A stretch of 64,000 nucleotides of DNA. It comes from Gammaproteobacteria bacterium. Its GTDB lineage: Bacteria; Pseudomonadota; Gammaproteobacteria; Steroidobacterales; GCA-2729495. The position numbers and the translations under genes are program-made. Shown here one piece after another: positions 8,586 to 17,573 of this stretch. Below the pieces are notes generated by a model that saw only the letters and a list, made by a program, of their open reading frames with translations, had not been told where the DNA came from and made no database searches. The DNA lies in contig JAJRUG010000009.1 in NCBI GenBank assembly GCA_024277915.1, forward strand, positions 1 to 64,000. Direction: 5' to 3'. Every line of letters begins with the position of its first letter. Within the stretch, counting starts at the first letter, position 1.

Positions 8586-9766
8586 TGGCCGGAGCACCCT
8601 GGACTATTCTGAATTTCGCGTTCAGACCATTTTTTCTGCTTGGCAGTCTGTTCGCTGTACTGGCGATGACCATCTGGATTGCCGCACAGCATGGAATCTC
8701 ATGGTGGACGCTGCCGGCTGACATCACATCATGGCATGCCCATGAAATGCTGCTGGGGTTCGCAGGCGCGGCAGTTGGCGGCTTCATTCTGACGGCAGTC
8801 GCTACCTGGACGGGACGCCCGCCGGTTCAGGGACCTTTGTTAGGGATATTGGTCGTCACATGGTTTGCCGGACGTCTGGCAATGAGCCTGTCCGGACTAT
8901 TGCCTGCAATCACTGTTGCGGTAACAGACCTGTCCTTCCCGGTGTTGCTGACGATTCTGGCGGGGCGCGAGATCATTGGCGGTGCCAGCAAGCGCAATTA
9001 CCAGATCGTAGTTCTTTTGGGACTGATCACATGCGCGAACGTTTTATACCATCTGGCGCCACTTGGGATTGATGCGATATCAGATCGCGCGCCTCTATAC
9101 CTGCTACTACATCTGTTCCTGATCCTGATCACCGTGATGGGTGGCCGGATCATTCCGGCATTTTCCGGCAACTGGCTACGGGCAAAGGGATCAACGACAA
9201 CACCGCACATATCCCCTGCAATCGAATCCCTGATCATTCCGGTCACCGCCGCTGCTGGAATTGCAGACAGTTTTTGGCCGGCAACACCTGTCACCGGAAT
9301 CCTGCTGATGATGACCGCCACAATCCATGGCCTGCGCCTGGCTCGCTGGAAAACACGGGCGGTTCTCAGTGAGCCCTTGCTGGCTGTACTGCACATTGCC
9401 TATCTGTGGTTTGTATTCGGATATGCCTTACTCGGCTTGAGCTCACTCGGAGCAGTGTTCCCACGAACACTGGCCATTCATGCGCTCGCCATGGGAGGCA
9501 TTGGTGGAATGATTGTTGCCATCGGAACAAGGGTCGGCCTCGCCCACACCGGCAGAGCACTGCATGTCGCGCGTTTAACAATCCTGAGCTATCTGATATT
9601 GGGACTGGCTGTAGTCATGAGGGTATTCGGCCCACTGACCGATGCGGATAGCCTGCTAATACTGGATATTTCCGCCTTTGGCTGGATAACGGCATTCGTG
9701 CTGTTTGCATGGGTTTACTGGCCAATGCTCTGCACACCGAGAGTAGACGGGCAACCTGAACGGTAG
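8585..9766 (+). CDS. NnrS family haem-copper membrane protein
   Basis: A 393-residue, very hydrophobic protein with about twelve predicted membrane helices. It starts at a GTG overlapping the ParA stop by one base. Family motifs include FRPFFLLGSLFA near the N-terminus and ITSWHAHEMLLGFAGAAVGG, whose His residues are likely metal or haem ligands. Later, GGRIIPAFSGNW and AIHALAMGGIGGMI also match NnrS. NnrS proteins bind haem and copper and are linked in several bacteria to tolerance of nitric oxide. No NO reductase or NnrR gene is seen nearby, so the NO link is from family knowledge only. Confidence 0.93.
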   Translation: MAGAPWTILNFAFRPFFLLGSLFAVLAMTIWIAAQHGISWWTLPADITSWHAHEMLLGFAGAAVGGFILTAVATWTGRPPVQGPLLGILVVTWFAGRLAMSLSGLLPAITVAVTDLSFPVLLTILAGREIIGGASKRNYQIVVLLGLITCANVLYHLAPLGIDAISDRAPLYLLLHLFLILITVMGGRIIPAFSGNWLRAKGSTTTPHISPAIESLIIPVTAAAGIADSFWPATPVTGILLMMTATIHGLRLARWKTRAVLSEPLLAVLHIAYLWFVFGYALLGLSSLGAVFPRTLAIHALAMGGIGGMIVAIGTRVGLAHTGRALHVARLTILSYLILGLAVVMRVFGPLTDADSLLILDISAFGWITAFVLFAWVYWPMLCTPRVDGQPER

Positions 9767-9851
9767 CTGTGATCACCAAGACTTGATATCACCATCAGCG
9801 CCGGAGCGCAGCATCATCCCCCCCCGATACCGAAACCTCGCGACAAACCAA

Positions 9852-9938
9852 GGCATCGCCTGTCTGATCTCTTTTTGAAGGAAATAAAGCGGACCGCAGG
9901 GAGCCATTCCGTCAAAAAGAGACCGGACAGGCGATGCC
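9852..9938 (+). repeat. Long hairpin element, copy B
   Basis: The arms at 9852-9878 and 9912-9938 pair over 27 bases with two imperfect positions. The shared core GCGGACCGCAGGGAGCCAT lies in the loop region. Flanks match copy D in inverted orientation: CCAATCGT-type sequence on one side, and CCCGATACCGAAACC then CAAACCAAGG on the other. Arm bases 9855-9860 (ATCGCC) pair with 9930-9935. The same place in copy D is CTGTTC with GAACAG, a compensated change. It lies between the convergent nnrS and RND genes (249-base gap, no gene seen). Confidence 0.88.
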
Positions 9939-10015
9939 GGACGATTGGCACGACGATTCAACCAGTATAGGTGGTTCAATCCCGAGGATAGGCGCCGGTA
10001 GCGAAACACCTGCTC

Positions 10016-12532
10016 CTACGATATCGGTCGTAACCATCTCAACAACAGCGGCAACAGGGTCAGATTGGCAACCAGTGCGATCAACATGGAAAATCCGGTG
10101 AATAGCCCGAAGTAGATAGTCGGGATAAAGCTGGAAAGCGACAGCATCGAAAAGCCTGCAATGATAATAACCGATGTGTAGTAAATGGCGCGACCAATAC
10201 TTTTATGGCACCGCTCAATGGCTGCAAGATAGCTCCGGTCTTTCGAAAACTCATCAATGAACCGGTGAACATAGTGAATCGAATGATCGACACCTATACC
10301 AATGCTGATAGCAGCGATCGTGATGGTCATAACATCGAGCGGTATGGACAAAAGGCCCATCATGCCCAGCACTGACCCGGCGGCCAGCATACTTGGAACG
10401 ATTGCGATAAAAGCAATTCTGACAGACCGAAACAAAGTAACGAACATCAGCATGATCGCAACAAACACGACCCCGATGGTCAATATCTGTGATCGAAACA
10501 GGCTTTGCAGTACGTTGTTGTAGAGAACCAGCATTCCCGTCAGGTGAATTCTTTCATCGGCGATTCCGAACTCTGATACGAGTTGCTGGCGAATCTTCTG
10601 CAGCAGCTCGGCGCGCCGGAGCGTCAGATCAGACTCAAAGATTCGTACGGAGAACCGCATCTGGTTGCCATCTTCGGACATATACGGAGAAAACATCACC
10701 TTTTTGATGCCCTCTGGAAGTCGCTGATACAAAAGAGACAGGAAAAATGTACTCGGCTCTTCGTCATCGTTGAGAACCTGCAGGGTTTTTAAGGTTGTAG
10801 CCATGGATAAAACCTTGCCTGTCTCCGGCAAACTTTCCAGATACTCGTGTATCTCATGCACCTGTCCGAGACGATAGGTGTTATACCAGTAACTGCTCGA
10901 GCCAAGATCACCTTCATCTGCAAATTCATCTGCAAATTCGTCCCCGAATTCATCAGCGAACTCATCATCAACCGTCCCGGATGTGCCCTGGGCATCCGCA
11001 GCACGAGCAGCAAGAAACTCCGGATCCGCATCAATAATCACGTCGAAAGGAGTGGTGCCACCCAGTTTTTCATCGATCGTGATCATACCCTGATAGATCT
11101 CGGTCGATTCCTTGAAATAATCGATGAACCGGTTTTCGACGGTCAGCGTTGAAATACCCCAGGCACTGATCAGCCCCAGTGCCAAAAACAATCCTGCCGT
11201 CAATTTCCCGAAGTGCTCAATAAAGCGGGCAAAATAATTCGTGATCCGGCCGGTAAAGTCCCTTCGTTCATGAGGCAACCCGGCGGGCAACAACATCAGG
11301 CCCAGAGGAAACAGGGTAAATGCCAGCACAAATATAACCAGCATGCCAATCACCATCATCCAGCCAAAATCGATCACCGGACGGATCCCGCTTACCAGCA
11401 AAGAGCCAAATCCAACCATCGTGGTGGCAGTCGTATACAGGCATGGACGCAATTTATCCCGTACCGTGCTACTCACCAGCCAAAACTGATCTCTGCCGGG
11501 GTTTAGCGCATGAAGTTCCCGATAGCGCACGACCAGGTGAACCGTGATGGAAAGACTGAAAATCAGCAGTAATGCGACAAAATTGGCCGATACGACCGTC
11601 ACAGGCCAATCGATTATGCCAAGCGCTCCCATCATCACCACTACGGCGAGCGTACAGCACAACAAAGGCAGAACCACCCATCGTGGTCGGCGAAAAATCA
11701 GTGCCAGCAACAATACAAGAAAGACCAGAATGCCGGCGCCGAACACTGTGACATCATGTTTGATATAGGAAACCATGTCGGAAACAATCAACGGCAAGCC
11801 GCCCAGGTGGATTTCCGCTGCAGAACGATGGGGGTCCAGTATCGTACGGATTGTGGCGATATCAGCCTGCTGCGCTGTGGTTCTGATCACACGCTGATCC
11901 CTGATCTGGTGACCCAGATCCTCCAGCTCCGCAGTTTCAACGACCGAGAGACCCGAAAAAAGATCCTGCTCTCTCAACTGTGCGCGCCGGGAAACCAGCG
12001 TACGGTATTGCGGATCTTCACGAAACGTCAGCAAGAGCATGGTTGTTAGACCATCCCTGCTCATGATCAGGTCGCTGTAAAGCGCGCTTTGTGTCAGCTC
12101 GATGCGTGCCAGGGCTACATCGGTTCGGTCACTGAGCAGTGTCGGTACTTCCTTTTGCAGCTCCCGGAATGACGTCCTTGGACTGTTCACCAACGGTACA
12201 TCAAGAATGGTAATAACAGATTCGACATTCGCCAGGCCCGCAAGCTTGTCCCTTAGCACCTGAATATCTTTCAGGCTTTCAGGCGCAAACAGATCCTCTG
12301 TGGTCGTATAGGTAATCAGCAGATAGTCATCGGATCCATAACGTGCCCGTGTTCCCCGGTAGTAACGGAGATCCTGATCATTCTCGAGCAGCAAGGTATC
12401 AGCGGAAGCATCCAGTTTGAATTCAGTTGCGTGCCAGGCGAAAAAACCGGCTACCGCAACCAAAACCACCAATGCTGCAAAAGCGTGTCCAAGAACCAGG
12501 CGTTCGTAGACATCCATCAGGTATTTTTTCAT
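10016..12532 (-). CDS. RND superfamily (MMPL-type) exporter
   Basis: An 838-residue membrane protein with two repeated halves. Each half has one leading helix, a large periplasmic loop, and a cluster of about five helices (first cluster near FGAGILVFLVLLLALIFRR; second near ILTIGVVFVAIMLMFVTLF). The motif GIGVDHSIHYVHRF in the second half is typical of the RND/MMPL and sterol-sensing-like group. Such proteins export lipids, hopanoids or other hydrophobic cargo using the proton gradient; the cargo is unknown. The second periplasmic loop contains an odd acidic run of DEFADEF-like repeats (about 10911-10972). ATG 12532 is chosen; GTG 12538 is possible. No membrane-fusion partner is adjacent. Confidence 0.85.
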   Translation of the reverse strand: MKKYLMDVYERLVLGHAFAALVVLVAVAGFFAWHATEFKLDASADTLLLENDQDLRYYRGTRARYGSDDYLLITYTTTEDLFAPESLKDIQVLRDKLAGLANVESVITILDVPLVNSPRTSFRELQKEVPTLLSDRTDVALARIELTQSALYSDLIMSRDGLTTMLLLTFREDPQYRTLVSRRAQLREQDLFSGLSVVETAELEDLGHQIRDQRVIRTTAQQADIATIRTILDPHRSAAEIHLGGLPLIVSDMVSYIKHDVTVFGAGILVFLVLLLALIFRRPRWVVLPLLCCTLAVVVMMGALGIIDWPVTVVSANFVALLLIFSLSITVHLVVRYRELHALNPGRDQFWLVSSTVRDKLRPCLYTTATTMVGFGSLLVSGIRPVIDFGWMMVIGMLVIFVLAFTLFPLGLMLLPAGLPHERRDFTGRITNYFARFIEHFGKLTAGLFLALGLISAWGISTLTVENRFIDYFKESTEIYQGMITIDEKLGGTTPFDVIIDADPEFLAARAADAQGTSGTVDDEFADEFGDEFADEFADEGDLGSSSYWYNTYRLGQVHEIHEYLESLPETGKVLSMATTLKTLQVLNDDEEPSTFFLSLLYQRLPEGIKKVMFSPYMSEDGNQMRFSVRIFESDLTLRRAELLQKIRQQLVSEFGIADERIHLTGMLVLYNNVLQSLFRSQILTIGVVFVAIMLMFVTLFRSVRIAFIAIVPSMLAAGSVLGMMGLLSIPLDVMTITIAAISIGIGVDHSIHYVHRFIDEFSKDRSYLAAIERCHKSIGRAIYYTSVIIIAGFSMLSLSSFIPTIYFGLFTGFSMLIALVANLTLLPLLLRWLRPIS

Positions 12533-12606
12533 AAACACAGTGGCCGAAGAGCGTGGAAGGCTGCTATTGTCGCTGCGCTATCGTATGAACGCAAAAAATT
12601 ATCGCC

Positions 12607-13758
12607 ATGCGTAACGTTTTCGTATTGACTATCGCCCAATTCCTGGGGTCTTTTGGCCAGGTTACGATGGTCATACTAGCGGGTATTATCGGAGCAGATC
12701 TGGCGCCGAATGCGAGCATGGCCACGCTCCCTGTTACCTTCGGCGTACTGGGCATAGCTGCTGCAACGATACCGGCTGCACTTTTCATGCAACGCGTGGG
12801 TCGCCGGGCTGGTTTCATTACAGGTTGCATCGTGGCGGCGGGAGGCTCTCTGCTTGCCGTCCAGGCTGTCACAGCCGGTAACTTTATCTTTTTTTGCACA
12901 GCCAGTTTCCTGATGGGCACCAACCTCGCGTTGATCGCACAATATCGATTTGCTGCGGCCGAAAGCGTAGCCACCGAGCAGGTAAGCAAGGCCATCGGAA
13001 TATTGATGATGGGCACTCTTGCCGGAGCAGTGACGGGACCCTGGTTAGCGGTACATGCCCGCTGGTGGCTGGAAGTAGAGTTTGCAGGTTCATTCATGGC
13101 CGTCGCTGCAATATATGCTCTGTGCATTGTGTGCCTGATTGCCTACCAGGAGCAGGTGGTCGATGCACCAGCAGATGCCCTCCCTCAGCGACCCATGAAA
13201 GTACTCGCACGTCAGCCCAAATTTATCGTTGCGATCATCATGGCTGCCGGCGCCTATGCAGTCATGTCAATGATCATGACCGCAACGCCGCTCAGTATGC
13301 ATGTTCTGGACGGACACTCAGTTGAAGCTACCGCCATGGTTATTCAAGGCCATGTTCTGGCGATGTACCTGCCATCACTTGCCAGCGCGTGGATTATTGC
13401 GCGCATGGGTATCACAAAGATGCTCAGTGCCGGCCTTATCATCGAAAGCCTGTGCATACTCTTTTCGCTGTCGGGCAATGAGATCATCCACTATTGGGGC
13501 GGGCTGGTTGCCCTGGGGCTTGGATGGAATCTGCTATTTATTGCGAGTACCACATTGCTGACCCAAACCTACCAACCCTCGGAACGGTTTAAAGTCCAGG
13601 CGCTCAACGAGTTCAGTATGTTCGGCATCATGGCCATCGCGTCCTTGCTGGCCGGGTGGCTGATCAGCCTGGTCGGCTGGCAGATGTTGAATCTGCTCGC
13701 ATTGCTGCCGCTCGGAATAATGGCAGGTGGCATTGCGCTACTGATCGCCAGACGCTGA
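12607..13758 (+). CDS. Major facilitator superfamily transporter
   Basis: A 383-residue protein with twelve predicted membrane helices in two sets of six. The conserved MFS loop between helices 2 and 3 appears as FMQRVGRRAGF near residue 60. A central cytoplasmic loop (EQVVDAPADALPQRPMK) separates the halves. Substrate cannot be assigned from sequence. It is divergent from the RND exporter with only 74 bases between starts, so the two promoters must overlap or lie close together. Confidence 0.9.
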   Translation: MRNVFVLTIAQFLGSFGQVTMVILAGIIGADLAPNASMATLPVTFGVLGIAAATIPAALFMQRVGRRAGFITGCIVAAGGSLLAVQAVTAGNFIFFCTASFLMGTNLALIAQYRFAAAESVATEQVSKAIGILMMGTLAGAVTGPWLAVHARWWLEVEFAGSFMAVAAIYALCIVCLIAYQEQVVDAPADALPQRPMKVLARQPKFIVAIIMAAGAYAVMSMIMTATPLSMHVLDGHSVEATAMVIQGHVLAMYLPSLASAWIIARMGITKMLSAGLIIESLCILFSLSGNEIIHYWGGLVALGLGWNLLFIASTTLLTQTYQPSERFKVQALNEFSMFGIMAIASLLAGWLISLVGWQMLNLLALLPLGIMAGGIALLIARR

Positions 13759-13876
13759 TATTTAACATAACCCAAGATGACTGTCTGATGGGTTCGTGAT
13801 CCATCGCACGCCAACATTTCCTGTTTAGTTCTAGGATGTTAGCGAATTCTTTACCCGGGCGAACACCATCGAACTA

Positions 13877-16270
13877 ATGCACAGCTTGCGCTTCAAAATT
13901 CTGGCGGGTGTTGCCGTAATCGTATTGTTAACGCAGGCCGGCACGATTGGAACTGTGTTAGTCACCGCGAACGAGGAAGTATCTGTACGAACGGAAAAAG
14001 AACTCACAACCGGTGCTGAGCTATTCGAGCGACTGATGAATGTTCGTGCCACCCGGCTGAAAAACTTTCTTCGGGCTGCATCAGCTGACCCCGGGCTGGT
14101 AGCCGCTATAGAGTCGCAGGACACAATGCTGATCAGCAAACTGCTGGCCATACACGGGAAGCGCGTGGGTGCTGATCGGGCACTGGTGCTTGACCATGCC
14201 GGCCAGGTCGTCGCCACTACCAATACCATCGCCCGGGATCTACCGGGCATGCTCGAATTAATCGATTACACCGAAGCGGACGGGATGGCTCGCTCGGTAG
14301 TTTCGTCCGGCGACCAGTCGTGGGAAATGCTTACCGTCCCCATTAAGTCACCCGAGCATCTTCTGTGGTTATCGATGGGGTTTCTCATCAGTGATGAACT
14401 GGCACAATCAATGGCGACCTATACCGGGCTCAACATTGCACTGGCTCTTCGCGAAGGCAATTCTGTTCGTGTGCTTGGGAGCTCATTACATGTTGCAGAT
14501 GAAGCACTGGCGAAAGGGCTTGCCGATCTGAACCGGCCCGCCCGATCCAGCAAATCAGAATCGATGAGTATCGGTGACATCCGGTCTCTTGCGCTGGAAA
14601 TACCATACTTGTATGCCTCCAGTGGCGTTAGTGTAGTGCTGCACAAATCAATGTTTGCAGCAATGGCGCCCTACCGTGCTCATCGAAATGTAATGATTTC
14701 ACTTGGTTTGTTCATGCTGGGCATTGCATTCTGCGGAGCGCTGGTACTTTCCACGAAAGTGACGCAACGATTAAGAAAACTGATTAACGCGGCACAAACA
14801 ATAAGCGTTGGCGACTACGGTGCTCCAATCAATATCAGCGGGAAAGGTGAGCTGGCCGAACTGGCCAAAGCCTTCAATGCCATGCAGCAGATACTCGCTG
14901 AGCGGGAAGAACATATCACTTACCAGGCACAGTTTGATGTACTCACCGGTCTCCCCAACCGCATTCTGGGAATGCAGCGGCTGACGGAGATCATCGACAA
15001 TGCACAGAACACACAGGAACCGGTCAGCATCCTGATTATTGATCTCGACAGTTTCGACGATATCGGTTCCTCGCTGGGCCATGAGTTCGGTGATGCCCTG
15101 CTATGCCAGGCTGCCGAGCGGTTACGTGCTGGCCTGGAATCAGAACATACACTGGCCAGGCTGGAAGCCGACAATTTCCTGGTCGTTATGAAAGATACCA
15201 ATATTGAAGCGGCCGAACTGGCTGCCAATGAGTTACTCCGCAGCATCGAAGGGGGGCTCGGCGTCCGAAACGTCAATATCAGTCTCGATGCAAGCATCGG
15301 TATCAGCGCTTTCCCTGATCACGGAAAAATCCCTGATCAGCTGGTGCTCCGGGCAACAGTTGCAAAAAATGATGCCAAGCAAGCCCAGGACGGAATTCAC
15401 CGGTATGAGGAAGGCCAGGAAACCTGCCATCTGCGTCAGCTGACTATTCTCGGGGATCTGCGCCGGGCAGTAAACGGTGACGAGTTGAAACTATTCCTGC
15501 AACCCAAAATTCACCTTGGTATCGGCGTTGTCTGCGGTGCAGAAGCGCTGGTTCGCTGGGATCACCCGGTACTCGGGTTTTTGCCTCCCGGTGAATTCAT
15601 ACCCATTGCCGAGAAGTCCGGGAATATCTCCTTGATCACCCACTGGGCTCTGGCTGCTTCGATCCGGGAATGTCGACTTTGGCAGGAGGAAGGCATCAAC
15701 CTTCCTGTTTCAGTCAACTTGTCCGGTAGGGACCTGCTGGATCGCAATCTGCCCTGTCTAATTCTTGAGCTACTTCGTGATCACGACCTGGATCCTCATA
15801 AGCTGATTCTGGAAATCACCGAGGAAGCACTGGTCAGCGACCTTTCTCACGCCAAACTGGTGCTGGAATGCTTGCGGGAAATCGGGATTAAAGTATCTAT
15901 TGACGATTTCGGCACAGGTTATTCATCACTGGCTCAAATCAAGAACCTGCCGGCCGATGAAGTCAAAATTGATCGATCGTTCATCATGGATCTGCCGGGC
16001 AACCGGGCTGATGTGGCAATTGTTCGCGCCTCAGTCGAGCTGGGACATAGTCTTGGTCTTGAGGTGCTTGCTGAGGGTGTTGAAACACAAGAAGCCCTGG
16101 ACTGGCTGACTGCACAGGGATGCGAACGCGCTCAGGGGTATCTGATTGCCCGGCCAATGCCAGCTGAAAGCTTCCCTGCCTGGGTCAAACAATACAAGGC
16201 TTCACAGATCGAGGCTGCAGATACAAACGGTGTGACATTCCTGCACCCGGCGATCAAACCCGCCAGCTGA
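13877..16270 (+). CDS. Membrane sensor with degenerate GGDEF and intact EAL domain
   Basis: A 797-residue protein. Helix 1 (about residues 8-28) and helix 2 (about 270-295) flank a periplasmic sensor region, then a HAMP-like linker (297-340), a GGDEF domain (355-510) and an EAL domain (530-780). The cyclase motif GGDEF is replaced by EADNF near residue 429, so cyclase activity should be lost. The EAL domain keeps its catalytic signature: EALVRW near 555, DDFGTGYSSL near 675, KIDRSFI near 696 and AEGVET near 731. It therefore likely degrades c-di-GMP in response to a periplasmic signal. The PilZ fusion at 4203-4979 could be a c-di-GMP reader in the same cell. Confidence 0.92.
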   Translation: MHSLRFKILAGVAVIVLLTQAGTIGTVLVTANEEVSVRTEKELTTGAELFERLMNVRATRLKNFLRAASADPGLVAAIESQDTMLISKLLAIHGKRVGADRALVLDHAGQVVATTNTIARDLPGMLELIDYTEADGMARSVVSSGDQSWEMLTVPIKSPEHLLWLSMGFLISDELAQSMATYTGLNIALALREGNSVRVLGSSLHVADEALAKGLADLNRPARSSKSESMSIGDIRSLALEIPYLYASSGVSVVLHKSMFAAMAPYRAHRNVMISLGLFMLGIAFCGALVLSTKVTQRLRKLINAAQTISVGDYGAPINISGKGELAELAKAFNAMQQILAEREEHITYQAQFDVLTGLPNRILGMQRLTEIIDNAQNTQEPVSILIIDLDSFDDIGSSLGHEFGDALLCQAAERLRAGLESEHTLARLEADNFLVVMKDTNIEAAELAANELLRSIEGGLGVRNVNISLDASIGISAFPDHGKIPDQLVLRATVAKNDAKQAQDGIHRYEEGQETCHLRQLTILGDLRRAVNGDELKLFLQPKIHLGIGVVCGAEALVRWDHPVLGFLPPGEFIPIAEKSGNISLITHWALAASIRECRLWQEEGINLPVSVNLSGRDLLDRNLPCLILELLRDHDLDPHKLILEITEEALVSDLSHAKLVLECLREIGIKVSIDDFGTGYSSLAQIKNLPADEVKIDRSFIMDLPGNRADVAIVRASVELGHSLGLEVLAEGVETQEALDWLTAQGCERAQGYLIARPMPAESFPAWVKQYKASQIEAADTNGVTFLHPAIKPAS

Positions 16271-16324
16271 TAGCGCCTGGCACATTCCTGCTCAGCGAAA
16301 GCCGAAATTTACTATTGATCTCAG

Positions 16325-16407
16325 AGGCCAGGTGCTGCTGACCTTTGCGGCGGAGTAAAGCGGACCGCAGGGAGCCATCCGCGGCAAAGGTCAGCAGCAC
16401 CTGGCCT
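16325..16407 (+). repeat. Long hairpin element, copy C
   Basis: The arms at 16325-16354 and 16378-16407 pair over 30 bases with one mismatch. The loop 16355-16377 is identical to that of copy A. Outer arm bases AGGCCAGG and the following sequence (CGGGG, ACCGCC, then GCAGGTCACGC-like) match copy A. Inner arm changes relative to A are compensated: A has AGACCC with GGGTCT, while C has TGACCT with AGGTCA. It is the first half of a composite with copy D in the 378-base gap between the EAL gene and a convergent small gene. Confidence 0.88.
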
Positions 16408-16476
16408 CGGGGGCGTACCGCCATTTTAGCTTTGGAGCAGGTCACGCCATGGCTAATAATACCGTGCCAATGATCC

Positions 16477-16563
16477 GGCCTGTTCTGTCCGATCCCTTTT
16501 TGACGGGATGGCTCCCTGCGGTCCGCTTTATTCCCTTCAAAAAGGGATCGGACAGAACAGGCC
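16477..16563 (-). repeat. Long hairpin element, copy D
   Basis: The arms at 16477-16503 and 16537-16563 are a perfect 27-base inverted repeat. A shorter inner pair (16505-16508 with 16532-16535) encloses the shared core, which here lies on the minus strand, opposite to copy C 70 bases away. Flanks match copy B and the collapsed site at 799-855. No T-run follows on either side. The rest of the 16271-16648 gap holds no gene that I can see. Confidence 0.88.
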
Positions 16564-16648
16564 TTGGTTTGCTGCGGGGTTTCTGTATCGGGGCGCATGG
16601 CATAACTAAGTTTCGACTATTGCGCTCGAGCTTCATTCGTTTGTCAGG

Positions 16649-16876
16649 TCATGTGTCCAGCAGGTACTTGCCAAGATCGTTGTCCCGAAGAATCTGACAT
16701 GCCCTGAGCCTGTCGTCTGGTACGACCTCGATGAAATAGCCCTGATCTGCACCAGCGATTGCCAGATGCCCGCCAATCGCCAGGTCCAAAGCCGTAACTC
16801 CCCGGCTCCCCAGGAGTGCTTTCATCGCTGCGAAAGACCCTATGTCATAGGTATGAGCTATCCGTAGCGAGGACAT
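16649..16876 (-). CDS. Small protein, possibly DUF2007-like
   Basis: A 75-residue protein. The pattern of an N-terminal strand (IAHTYDI), a helix with MKALLGSRGVTA, a Gly-rich turn, a strand YFIEVVPDD and a last helix RACQILRDND resembles DUF2007-type small putative signalling proteins. The match is by shape, not a firm motif. Its start codon shares one base with the stop of the gene at 16876-17430, which suggests coupled translation. No function is proposed. Confidence 0.6.
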   Translation of the reverse strand: MSSLRIAHTYDIGSFAAMKALLGSRGVTALDLAIGGHLAIAGADQGYFIEVVPDDRLRACQILRDNDLGKYLLDT

Positions 16877-17430
16877 TAGTCCTCCGGAATCTCCAGTCCT
16901 GCGGGCAACGCGTTGAATACAGTTTCAAACAACCGCTCCTCACGCTCCATGTCCTCATCGGTAATACCCGCCATGTAGACCCAGTCTTCCTGACTGAACA
17001 AATCTGCGGCCAGTTCAGTCGTGGCACCATGGTGACCCATGCTGGAGGTAATGTAATCGGTGTATGCGTTGCTGACCTGCTCAAAGTTCTCCAGACCCTC
17101 AGTACCTGATATCTCCAGCTCTTCACGGCTGCGCAGAAAATTTTTCAGGTGTATCTGGTTGCCGCTGAGCCGGTCATCCAGCTCTTTGAGTGCCAGCTGT
17201 ACTTTGGGATCAGCGTCACCCAGCTTTTCCTTGATCATCTCGCCCATTCGAACATCCTGAATGTGCAATCTGCCCATTGATGCTTCGAAATAGTTGGCAA
17301 TGGCAATATAAAAAGGCACAAATTTCTCATTGCCTGCCGAACCGTCTGTCAAAGCGGCCGACAATGCCTGACGGACCTTTCTTAATCGGCGACGCTCGTT
17401 ACCTATTTTTTCTCTTAGTGATGAATCCAT
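16876..17430 (-). CDS. Uncharacterised helical protein
   Basis: A 184-residue, mainly helical, soluble protein that I do not recognise. Several His and acidic residues fall in helices (MGRLHIQDVRMGE, then NQIHLKNFL, then SSMGHHGATTE). This could fit a four-helix metal-binding bundle of the hemerythrin type, but the spacing is not a clear match. I chose ATG 17430 because AGGGA lies upstream; the longer frame begins with TTG at 17544 and its extension looks unlike coding sequence. It overlaps the next gene by one base and lies 143 bases downstream of the broken protease. Confidence 0.65.
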   Translation of the reverse strand: MDSSLREKIGNERRRLRKVRQALSAALTDGSAGNEKFVPFYIAIANYFEASMGRLHIQDVRMGEMIKEKLGDADPKVQLALKELDDRLSGNQIHLKNFLRSREELEISGTEGLENFEQVSNAYTDYITSSMGHHGATTELAADLFSQEDWVYMAGITDEDMEREERLFETVFNALPAGLEIPED

Positions 17431-17573
17431 GGCTGATATCCCTGCTGCATCTATCGTGCATTCCTGACAATGTGGTGGTTTCTTTGCACAGTATAACCCC
17501 AGCCGACGTGGATGTTCGCCGGGATCCGTCCATAGCTCGGACAAGAATGGTAAAGGTCAGTTGGCATATTGAT

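Noticed and set aside
16325-16563. Hairpins as integron attC sites.
   Set aside because: attC sites have conserved outer boxes and variable loops. Here the loop is fixed and the arms vary. No integrase gene or cassette array is seen.
16325-16563. Hairpins as ordinary intrinsic terminators.
   Set aside because: No T-run follows any copy on either strand.
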